This document shows positions 7,727 to 15,179 of a stretch of DNA of 36,444 bases, piece after piece. The position numbers were made by a program, and so were the translations under genes. Numbering within the stretch: position 1 is the first letter of the stretch; the number at the start of each line of letters is the position of its first letter. The notes under the pieces are model-generated. The model saw only the letters and a list, made by a program, of their open reading frames with translations. It made no database searches and was not told the origin of the DNA. Origin of the DNA: Clostridia bacterium (lineage in GTDB: Bacteria; Bacillota; Clostridia; TANB77; CAG-508); NCBI GenBank assembly GCA_017470645.1, contig JAFUYJ010000032.1, positions 1 through 36,444 on the forward strand. The letters are read 5' to 3'.

Positions 7727-9364
7727 TTAAGGATAAGCAGGAGTCCCATAACCTAAAATATCCAAGCTATTTATATCATAATCTCTCCTACAACACTCAT
7801 CTCCAGAGTTACCTTCAATAGTATGAACTCGTCCATTATCAACATATTCAACAATACCAACATGATCTGCACTTCCATCTCTGCCATTTGTATCATCTTT
7901 AGACCAATCAAAGAAAATAATATCTCCACTTCTAGCTTGATAACCTCTTTCTTGCCATTGATTTTTCCCCTTAAACCAAGTAACACCACCATACTGACAA
8001 CCAGAGAATTTTGGTATTATTCCTGCCTCTATATAACCACATTGATTTGCACACCAAGATACAAAACATGCACACCATTCAACTCTATTTTCAAAACCAT
8101 ACCAACTCCAATATGGCTCTCCACCTTTATTTCCTAGTTGTGTTTCAGCCACTTTTACAATATCAGAATTTCTTAATACCTCTTTCCATTGTTCATCATA
8201 TTTAGGATTTAGCAAATCATCTAACATCTGCATTTGCTCTTTATTAAACTTATATTGTGCAGCCATCTCTTGTGCGGATTTTCCTCTAATATCAATATGT
8301 AACTTGACTAGCTTTTCTTTATCTAACGATTTATGCCATTTAATTTCATTCATATCCCAATATACTTTATGCAGTATTTTGACTTTTTCCTTATCTAATG
8401 TCATTACTTCTTGCTGATTATTTCCACCATTAGCTTTTATAGAATAGATTATAAGTAAATCTTTCCAAGATACTTTACTATGATTTACCTCACAAGCACC
8501 ATAAGGGAGATTTAATAATTTTATTCCTTCAATTTTAGCTGCCATTTCTATTTCTAATTTTAATGTTTCAGATGCTATTGTTGGCTCATTATTTTTTGAT
8601 TTCAAATCTTTCGAGAAGAAAACACCATATACAGATGATGCAACCATAGCAATCATACATATAACTATTATAATAACAACTGCAACCCAACCACCTGCTG
8701 CAATTAAAGATATTAACGACTTAACAGCTGCAATTATAGCTTTAACTGCCTTTATTGTAGCTTTTATTGCAAGTTTAATAGCTTGTACCGTTCTTTTAGC
8801 AGTTTCTTTTGCAACTTTCGCAGCTCTCTTTGCCATTTTGGCACTTTCTTTTGCTGCTTTTTGTGCATTCTTTGCAGTCTTTTCAGCTGTTTTAATTCCT
8901 TTTTTAGATAGTTTGGTAGAACTTTTATAAGTTTTAATAGTTTGTTTTGAGCCTTTTTTTATAGTCTTTTTAGCATTATTGCTTTTTATAGTTTTATTTA
9001 TAACATCACTCTTTTGTTTAGCTCTCTTAACATTATTTGATAATGTTTTAATAGTTCTTGTTGTATTCTCTTGTACTGCTTTTATTTCATTTTTAGCCTT
9101 TTCAAGATTTTGTGGAGCATCTTTTAATGCTTGTTTGCCTCGCTTATTAAATTCACTTACAGCCTTGTTCTTAGCATAATTCATACTATCTTGAACTTTA
9201 TCATTTGCATATTCAGTAGCATTCTCATTTTTATTGGTTGTTAAATCATTTACTTTTTCTTTTGTTGAAACAATATTGTGTTTAAAACTTTGAGCTTGTA
9301 CAACCCCTTTATTTAAAGTTTTTATTGTTCCTTGTGGTTTTTCTTTTATTTTTATTTCAGACAA
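7727..9364 (-). CDS. Membrane-anchored CHAP-domain peptidoglycan hydrolase of the conjugation system
   Basis: The 545-residue protein starts at a TTG at 9364 with AGGTGG 6 bases upstream. Residues 1-200 are very rich in Lys and Ala with repeated KTAK/KAAK-like heptads, probably a cytoplasmic or DNA-associated coil. Next comes an amphipathic stretch and one membrane segment near 220-250 (GGWVAVVIIIVICMIAMVAS). The extracellular part ends in a CHAP domain of about 130 residues with the catalytic cysteine in VEWCACFVSWC and histidine in SADHVGIVEYV. In Tn1549/Tn916-like elements such proteins cut the cell wall to let the mating channel assemble. The gene follows the sortase gene by 17 bp in the same operon. 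Confidence 0.85.
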   Translation of the reverse strand: MSEIKIKEKPQGTIKTLNKGVVQAQSFKHNIVSTKEKVNDLTTNKNENATEYANDKVQDSMNYAKNKAVSEFNKRGKQALKDAPQNLEKAKNEIKAVQENTTRTIKTLSNNVKRAKQKSDVINKTIKSNNAKKTIKKGSKQTIKTYKSSTKLSKKGIKTAEKTAKNAQKAAKESAKMAKRAAKVAKETAKRTVQAIKLAIKATIKAVKAIIAAVKSLISLIAAGGWVAVVIIIVICMIAMVASSVYGVFFSKDLKSKNNEPTIASETLKLEIEMAAKIEGIKLLNLPYGACEVNHSKVSWKDLLIIYSIKANGGNNQQEVMTLDKEKVKILHKVYWDMNEIKWHKSLDKEKLVKLHIDIRGKSAQEMAAQYKFNKEQMQMLDDLLNPKYDEQWKEVLRNSDIVKVAETQLGNKGGEPYWSWYGFENRVEWCACFVSWCANQCGYIEAGIIPKFSGCQYGGVTWFKGKNQWQERGYQARSGDIIFFDWSKDDTNGRDGSADHVGIVEYVDNGRVHTIEGNSGDECCRRDYDINSLDILGYGTPAYP

Positions 9365-9381
9365 ATTCTACCACCTGCCTT

Positions 9382-10200
9382 TCATATTTTCTTTGCCACA
9401 ACAACCATTCTGCCATTTTTCTGTGAATACTCACAGGTTGACAATGTTATAAGTTTATCCCCATATTTTGCTGTTTTACCAGTATCGTAAAAAGCTAATT
9501 CTTGGCATTTTCCAATAAATTCATTGAATTGTTCTTCAGTATTTGCTATATAAAAGCTGTTATATTTAAAACCACTATCAGAGTAAGCTATTGTTTTAAA
9601 TGCATATATAACTTCATAAGTATTTTCAATGGTTTTTCCATTCTCCAAAGTATAAAATTTTACATATTGATGATTTTTATAAAAGTTGAATCTCTTATAA
9701 TTATCTAAACTTGAAAACATTGTTTTATTGTTCATATGATGACCATAAAGAATTAAGTTATCACTTGTTTTTAAGCCACAATATTCTGCTAAATATGGTG
9801 TTCCACAACTTGAATAGTTTTTATAGAAATTTCTTCGTAGATAAAAATTTCCGTTTTGCATAACTGGATAATTTATATTTGTTCCATCTATCTTAATCCA
9901 GCCTACTAAATCTGAATTAATGTTATAAAGTTTCTGCAAATCTATATCTTCTGCAATATTTACACTCTGTTCTTCTTTTGTTTCTGTTTCAATATCTTCC
10001 TGTTCTGTTTCTGCATTTTCTTGTGTTTCTTCAATTTCATTTGTATCAGTTACCACAACAATTTTTTCTAATTCTCTAAATTCATCTACTTGCTTTTTTT
10101 CTTCTAAACTTTCATCTAATAACAAAAAGCTACTAACAGCAATAATTGCCATTAGTAGCATAATTACAAAAGCATAAAAATACTTTTTATACTTATTCAC
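9382..10200 (-). CDS. srtB: Class B sortase
   Basis: The 272-residue protein starts at a GTG at 10200 that overlaps the virB4 stop, so it is probably translationally coupled. A membrane anchor (residues 7-28, FYAFVIMLLMAIIAVSSF) precedes a Glu-rich linker and the catalytic domain. His154 in LYGHHMNN, Cys256 in TLSTCEYS and Arg264 in GRMVVVA form the sortase triad. The WIKIDGTNINYPVMQ start of the domain and the extra helical region between His and Cys fit class B. The likely substrate is the giant adhesin at 29339-34285, which ends with VPQTG, a membrane helix and a basic tail; that pairing is inferred, as no other sortase signal was seen in the window. Confidence 0.9.
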   Translation of the reverse strand: MNKYKKYFYAFVIMLLMAIIAVSSFLLLDESLEEKKQVDEFRELEKIVVVTDTNEIEETQENAETEQEDIETETKEEQSVNIAEDIDLQKLYNINSDLVGWIKIDGTNINYPVMQNGNFYLRRNFYKNYSSCGTPYLAEYCGLKTSDNLILYGHHMNNKTMFSSLDNYKRFNFYKNHQYVKFYTLENGKTIENTYEVIYAFKTIAYSDSGFKYNSFYIANTEEQFNEFIGKCQELAFYDTGKTAKYGDKLITLSTCEYSQKNGRMVVVAKKI

Positions 10201-12534
10201 TTGTACCCTCTCCTGGTTTGGTTGTCATCAAATTATACAATTCTGTATTTTTAGGGTATCTATTTACAAATGGAACTAATGAGCTTCCAACCTTTATTAA
10301 ACCTTCTCCTGCTCCAACATTTGTAATATAGTTCATTTGTAAATCTGAAATATTTAGAAGTTTAGCAAGTTCTACTCTATCTGTACTAGCTTGATTAAGC
10401 ATTACAATAAATTCAGAGTTAGCTAACATTGTTCTAGCTGTATGACTTTGTAATAGATCTTCCACATTTTGAGTTATTCCGTGTACAGAATGCTCCGATA
10501 TTTGCGCACCCTTTTCCATAATGTGAATAAGAAGTTTGCTGAATACTCATATTGGAATAAAAGATAAATCTCATCTATAAAGATATATGTATTTTTTCCT
10601 TTTGTTCTATTGGCTGTAATTCTATTTAAAATAGAATCTAGTACAACTAACATGCCTATTGGTAATAATTGTTTTCCTAAATCTAAAATATCGTAACAAA
10701 TCAATCTGTTATTAGTATCAACATTGGTATTTTTTGCAAAAGTATTCAAAGAGCCATTTGTAAATAATTCTATTGCTAGTGCAATTTCTTTTGCCTCTGG
10801 CTCTTGTTGTTTTAATAATTCTTCTCTAAAATCCTGTAATGTTGGTGGTATTCCTTGATAGTTACCTTGTTGGAATATTCTATACACTTGAGCAGTACAT
10901 CTATCAATAATAGATTTTTGTTTCGGTCCGAGATTACCACTACCAATTAATTGTTCACACAAAGACAAAATAAACTCTGATTTTAGGATTACTGGGTTTG
11001 CTCCATCTCCATATTCAGAGTTCATATCCATTGCATTTATATGATTGTTACTTGTAGCTGAAATCTTTATAACCTCGCCACCTAAAGCCTTTATAAGTGG
11101 CGAATACTCGCGTTCTGGGTCGATAACGATAACATCTGCATTAGGATCACGCAATATAATTGAACTTATTTCTTGTTTTCCTGTAAATGATTTACCTGAA
11201 CCAGATACCCCTAAAATGAATGAGTTTCCATTTAAAAGCTGTCTTCTATCTGCAATAATCATATTCTTGCTTATAACATTTTGACCATAAAAAATACCAT
11301 TCTCGTGCCTAATTTCTTGCACTTTGAATGGCATAAATACTGCTAAACTTTCTGTTGTTAGAGTTCGTAAAGCATCTATTTTTCTTGTACCAAAAGGTAA
11401 TACCGTATTAAGTCCATCTAGTTGTTGAAATCTTAATACACCTAATTGGCACAAGTTCTTTCTTGCAGTTTGTAACAATGTTTCTGTATCATTATCTAAA
11501 TCTTCTTTTGTTTCTGCTGTAAGCACCAAAGTTAAAATTGATAAAAACATTCTCTGATCTCTCGTGGTTAAATCGTCTAAAAACTCCTTACTTTCAGCTC
11601 TTTGTTGTTCCATATCATACGGAATAATTGCAGAAAAGTTATTGTTTTCATTTTGTTTTCTCTGCCAATTTGTAATGTTTGTTTCAATTCCTAATCTTCT
11701 TCGTTCAGCCTCTCTTACTGCCTCATCTGTTGGAATTGGAATAACATCTATTGATAACATCATATTTCTGTTTAAATCAGTAAGTTCAGTTACCATACTA
11801 TCTTTAATATAACTTGCATATTCTTTTAAGAAAAACACTCTACCATATCTATTACCAATTTTGAAATGGTCATTTTCAAATTCTGCTGTATCTGGACATA
11901 TAAAATCCTTAAAATTATGTCCTTTTTTCATTGTTTCAGATATATCAAAATGAAATGAAGTTTCTTCTCCAGTTCTATAAAAATCGTGTGCAATTCTTAA
12001 TCTTTCTTCAGCATCTAGCTCTACACATTTTGAGCCTAGTGTTGCAAAATGCGTTATTAAATCTGATCCTGCTCTTGCAAAATAACTTCTTGCTTCATCT
12101 ATTGATTTCTTGTATATAGAAATAGTTATTATTTTCTCTTGAACTATCTCATTTGCTTTCTTTGCTTGAGATAATAGCATTTGATTATACTCTTTTCTAT
12201 ATTTATCAAGTTCATCTCCAGAATCTTTTAATAATATTGTTTTCTCAAAATCTAATTTATTTATTCTTCTATTGTTTATTGTTATTTTAGTAGTTGCACC
12301 AGTATCTAACGCATTTAATAATTCTGAATAATCTAAAAACATTGCTTCTTTATCTTCTCTACTTGCAACTGCATAATTTATATCGATAAACTTAAATGAT
12401 TTTGAATATTTATTATTTCCTACCAAAAAAATTCCGTCCTCCCATATTGCTTTTACTGGCACTATATCTTGAACGGATTTTGGTACTGAAAATTTTTCTT
12501 TATCTTGTTTAAATATCTTTGTTAGAGTTTTCAT
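10193..12534 (-). CDS. virB4: VirB4-like conjugation ATPase with two in-frame CGG shift sites near its C-terminus
   Basis: The start is an ATG at 12534 within the end of prgI. Residues 1-680 read normally: an N-terminal VirB4 domain, Walker A LGVSGSGKSF near 442-450, VIVIDPEREYSPL, and Walker B YIFIDEIYLLFQ. Codon 680 is CGG. Reading on gives seven codons and a TAA. Skipping the C at 10497 gives KYGAFCT; sixteen bases later a second CGG occurs, and skipping its C (10481) gives GITQNVEDLLQSHTARTML, the expected VirB4 C-terminal motif. It then runs to a TAA at 10193. The span minus two bases is 780 codons, normal for the family. Without both shifts the protein loses its last 95-100 residues. 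VirB4 powers assembly of the mating channel. Confidence 0.88.
10479..10481 (-). other. In-frame CGG +1 shift site 2 in virB4
   Basis: In the frame restored by the first shift, the minus strand reads TGT ACA C GGA ATA ACT CAA. Skipping the C gives CTGITQ; reading CGG as Arg leaves the conserved frame. Confidence 0.78.
10495..10497 (-). other. In-frame CGG +1 shift site 1 in virB4
   Basis: The minus strand reads CGC AAA TAT C GGA GCA TTC. Skipping the C gives RKYGAFCTG; the zero frame stops seven codons later. Confidence 0.78.
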
Positions 12535-12935
12535 TTATCTTCCCCTTTCTAGTCTTCTCTTTTCTAACTTTTTTCTTTTTTATTACACTACTTTTTAAAT
12601 TGTTTTCAATAATGTCTTTATAATCTTCGTAGTATATGTTATTAGCCTTAAATACCAATTTTTTAGGTGTAAGTATTTCAGATTTAACCCAAGCTAATAT
12701 AAACTTTTCAGCAGTTACTCCATTGTATTTAACAAATCCTAATACTGCGAATGGTACAGCTCCTAAAATACATACCCACGATAAAGTTTCTATACCGAAA
12801 AAATGGTTTTAAAATGAAGTATAATATTACTGCTATAACACAGGCACATAAAGAAAAAATGAATTGCCTCATTGACAATCCAAAGAATATGCTTTCAGTA
12901 AATTCTCGTATATCCTTATTTACTTTAACTTCCAT
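12509..12935 (-). CDS. prgI: PrgI-family membrane protein, interrupted by a +1 shift at CGG
   Basis: The ATG at 12935 overlaps the previous stop (TAATG) and has AGAGGTG upstream. Codons 1-46 read MEVKVNKDIREFTESIFFGL and then a membrane helix ending in LKPFF. Codon 47 is CGG. In the zero frame a stop comes 22 codons later, giving a 68-residue fragment. Skipping the C at 12797 gives GIETLSWVCILGAVPFAVLG, a second membrane helix, then FVKYNGVTAEKFILAWVKSE and a basic tail to a TAA at 12509, overlapping the virB4 start by 26 bases. The span minus one base is 142 codons, a normal PrgI length. PrgI-like proteins are inner-membrane channel parts always encoded beside virB4 in Tn1549-like elements, as here. 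Confidence 0.85.
12795..12797 (-). other. In-frame CGG +1 shift site in prgI
   Basis: The minus strand reads CCA TTT TTT C GGT ATA GAA. Skipping the C continues the conserved PrgI sequence. It is the only site of the six followed by T (GGT) rather than A (GGA). Confidence 0.78.
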
Positions 12936-13243
12936 TATCTAGCACCTCTTTCTTTTTTATGTTTTGCTTTTATTTTTTCTTGATGTTTTTCATACCATCT
13001 TTCAAATCTGTTCCATTCTTTTTCATTCATTACAACATCTTCAATAAAAATTGGTTTGCATTTTTTGTGTAATGCTGAATATTGTTTTTCCCATTCAGTA
13101 ACATCTTCAATTTTCTTAATTTCTCTGCCTTTTTCTTTCCATTCAGTTACTTTTCCGTACTCTTGAATATATTTATCAATGGCATCAAATTTTTCATCTC
13201 CAATTTCTTGTCTTAATTTTTCATAATCTTGTAATATACTCAT
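12935..13243 (-). CDS. Small charged hypothetical protein of the transfer operon
   Basis: This 102-residue protein has AAAGGAGA 6 bases before its ATG. It is highly charged, mostly helical by composition, with Trp-containing repeats (KVTEWKEKGREIKK, DVTEWEKQYSALH, NEKEWNRFERWYEK) and a basic C-terminus. There is no signal peptide or membrane helix. It lies between the VirB6-like and PrgI genes, and its stop overlaps the prgI start, so it is translated with the channel genes. I do not recognise the family. Confidence 0.75.
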   Translation of the reverse strand: MSILQDYEKLRQEIGDEKFDAIDKYIQEYGKVTEWKEKGREIKKIEDVTEWEKQYSALHKKCKPIFIEDVVMNEKEWNRFERWYEKHQEKIKAKHKKERGAR

Positions 13244-13261
13244 TAAAAATCTCCTTTCTTT

Positions 13262-14089
13262 CTATAATCCCATCATTTCTCTTACAACTCTATCTGACAT
13301 TTTGATAGTTCCAACTAAAACTAGCATATTAAATATCAGTTCTCCAACATATTTCCATACCATTGTTACTACTGGAGCTCCTGTATCTACTTGAGGTGGA
13401 CTTGATACAAATGCCGTAAAAATTACACAAGCTAAAACAATAATTGCACCTTCTAAACAAACTGCCATATAGCTCTTTAAAAATGATCTTCCTATTTGTT
13501 CTGTTGGTTGACCTGCAAAACTTGATAATGGGATTGGAGCAATAGCTGTGTACATATATAATTTAAAAAATCTACCATATACAGTTAGTATCAATATGAA
13601 AGATAATACTGTTATAAATAGACCACCTAAAAGAGTAACTGCCCAAAGTGGAATACTCTCGAAAAATCCGCATTTATTTATTGCATCTGCAATTTCTCCT
13701 GGTAGTGATGTTGAGCCTGCCGATAATGCTGATTTTGAAATTATTGTTGATACTATTCCTTGCACAATTTTAAAGATTCCTTGCATTAGTTCCATTCCAT
13801 AAGTAACAATGGTTTTTGCTATTGCAAATCTTATGAATAACTTTAGTGCATGTTCTGGTTTTTTAACCTCATCAAAACTGCCACAAGTTCTAATAACTCC
13901 AACTACAAAGAATAGAACTAATAATGCTAATCCAACAGCTTGTAAACCACCGTTTATATTTACTACTACATTCCAAATTTTACCCTCTTTAAATGTTTCT
14001 GGAGCTTGTGTAACTAATGAATAGATTTCAGCCATTTTTCCATTCCAGGTATTTAAAGCATTTTGTAAATTTCCTACAATCCAATCCAA
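13262..14089 (-). CDS. VirB6/TrbL-like polytopic channel protein
   Basis: The 275-residue protein starts at a TTG at 14089 with GGAGGTG 8 bases upstream; the site lies inside the end of the methyltransferase gene, 3 bp before. It has at least five membrane segments (around LQAVGLALLVLFFVVGVI, IAKTIVTYGMELMQGIFKIV, LLGGLFITVLSFILILTVY, EGAIIVLACVIFTAFV and LIFNMLVLVGTIKM). It carries the family-typical AIAPIPLSSFAGQPTEQIGR stretch and the ending DRVVREMMGL. This is the inner-membrane pore component found between Maff2 and PrgI genes in Tn1549-like elements. Confidence 0.85.
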   Translation of the reverse strand: MDWIVGNLQNALNTWNGKMAEIYSLVTQAPETFKEGKIWNVVVNINGGLQAVGLALLVLFFVVGVIRTCGSFDEVKKPEHALKLFIRFAIAKTIVTYGMELMQGIFKIVQGIVSTIISKSALSAGSTSLPGEIADAINKCGFFESIPLWAVTLLGGLFITVLSFILILTVYGRFFKLYMYTAIAPIPLSSFAGQPTEQIGRSFLKSYMAVCLEGAIIVLACVIFTAFVSSPPQVDTGAPVVTMVWKYVGELIFNMLVLVGTIKMSDRVVREMMGL

Positions 14090-14092
14090 TTT

Positions 14093-14677
14093 TTAAGCAC
14101 CTCCGTTTCCTATAATTTGAAAATTAACATCACTATTAACTTCGTTTCCCCATACATCCCATCCATCTGCTTTTTCTCTTGCAAATAGTTCAATTTTGGG
14201 CAAGTCGCCCATTAGTTCAACTATTCTATCTCGTACTATTGCAGGTTTCTTACTATGTTCTTCTATTGGGGTATCTATAATTTGATGTACTTTTCTACTT
14301 ATTCTTTTTATTTTTCCTTTTGTAGCAATTAAGCATAATTCGGAGTTTGCTCTTGTCCAATATCCCATACCCCAAAACCACGAATTTGCCTTTTTATTTC
14401 TTTTTATCCAAGCAAAACCACAAGTTTTATATGTAAATCCCCATTCTTCAATTACTTGTATAGCCTCTTTTAAGCAAGGATAAGTTATCCAAATAAATAA
14501 AACGCAATCATCAGCAGATATGTCTTGTATAAAATCTTTCATATTTACAATATCTTTTATTCCTAATGTTTTATAATGACTTTCTGCACTTCTACCATTT
14601 CCTTTTTTAGACCATACTTTATACTGCCACGGAGGATCTGCATAAATAATGTTATACTTTTTATTTTTGTTGTCCAT
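14093..14677 (-). CDS. MT-A70 family N6-adenine methyltransferase
   Basis: The 194-residue protein starts with AGGAGG 4 bases before the ATG. The catalytic DPPW motif is near residue 15 (YNIIYADPPWQYKV), with conserved downstream MT-A70 blocks (ADDCVLFIWITYP, TCGFAWIKRNKK, NSELCLIATKG, EEHSKKPAIVRDRIVELMGD, ELFAREKADGWDVWGNE). It contains no target-recognition domain. Similar methyltransferases are common in conjugative elements and prophages, where they are thought to protect DNA from host restriction. Here it is inserted between the Maff2-like and VirB6-like genes. Confidence 0.9.
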   Translation of the reverse strand: MDNKNKKYNIIYADPPWQYKVWSKKGNGRSAESHYKTLGIKDIVNMKDFIQDISADDCVLFIWITYPCLKEAIQVIEEWGFTYKTCGFAWIKRNKKANSWFWGMGYWTRANSELCLIATKGKIKRISRKVHQIIDTPIEEHSKKPAIVRDRIVELMGDLPKIELFAREKADGWDVWGNEVNSDVNFQIIGNGGA

Positions 14678-14697
14678 TTTGCCTCCTAAAATGATTT

Positions 14698-14738
14698 TAG
14701 ACAGGTTTTTATCTTTGAGTAGATAAATTACCTGTCTA
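14698..14738. other. Long intercistronic hairpin before the MT-A70 gene
   Basis: TAGACAGGT pairs with ACCTGTCTA, with an inner stem around TTATCT/AGATAA and a loop of about 6. It has no clear U-run on the minus strand, so it may be an RNA processing or stability element rather than a terminator. Confidence 0.55.
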
Positions 14739-14759
14739 TAATTTAATTTGTCTTATTTT

Positions 14760-15095
14760 TTAATTTGAGCCTCCAGTAATTAGGTTTAAAATTTCCTTTG
14801 CAAATGTAATAACAACACCACCTGCAAGAGTCATAATACCATTTGCTCTTTGTGATGGATCGTGAGATTTTAAACTTAATCCAACTTGTACTATACCAAA
14901 CCCTAATATAATTAATCCTACCGTTCTAATTAGTCCAAAAATAAAGTTTGACAAGTTGTTAATTACAGCTAGTGGGTCATCTGCTGCAAATACATTTACT
15001 TTTTGTGTAAGTAATATTGCTATTGCAGAGCCTCCAATAATTAAACCTCTTTTTAAAATATTTTTTACTTTACTATTTTCTTTTAATCTTTTCAT
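14760..15095 (-). CDS. Maff2-like small membrane protein (VirB2-like position)
   Basis: The 111-residue protein has GAGGAAG 8 bases before its ATG. It has a signal-like first hydrophobic stretch ending NVFAADDP, then two membrane helices (FIFGLIRTVGLIILGFGIVQVG and GIMTLAGGVVITFAKEILNL) separated by the typical LSLKSHDPSQRANG loop. This matches Maff2 proteins of Tn1549-like elements, which sit after virD4 and resemble VirB2 pilin in size and topology. It lies between a strong hairpin terminator (15131-15165) and another hairpin (14698-14738), so its mRNA may be produced in excess, as for a pilin-like part; that is inference. Confidence 0.85.
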   Translation of the reverse strand: MKRLKENSKVKNILKRGLIIGGSAIAILLTQKVNVFAADDPLAVINNLSNFIFGLIRTVGLIILGFGIVQVGLSLKSHDPSQRANGIMTLAGGVVITFAKEILNLITGGSN

Positions 15096-15130
15096 ATATT
15101 TTTCTTCCTCTCTATTTTTATTTTAGGCAG

Positions 15131-15165
15131 AAAAAAAGAGCTAAAGTATGTTAAACTCTAGCTCT
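15131..15165 (-). terminator. Strong intra-operon terminator after virD4
   Basis: On the minus strand, TAGAGCTA pairs with TAGCTCT and is followed by seven Ts. It lies 15 bp after the virD4 stop and 36 bp before the Maff2 start codon, in the middle of the transfer operon. Confidence 0.85.
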
Positions 15166-15179
15166 AAAAATTGAATAGC

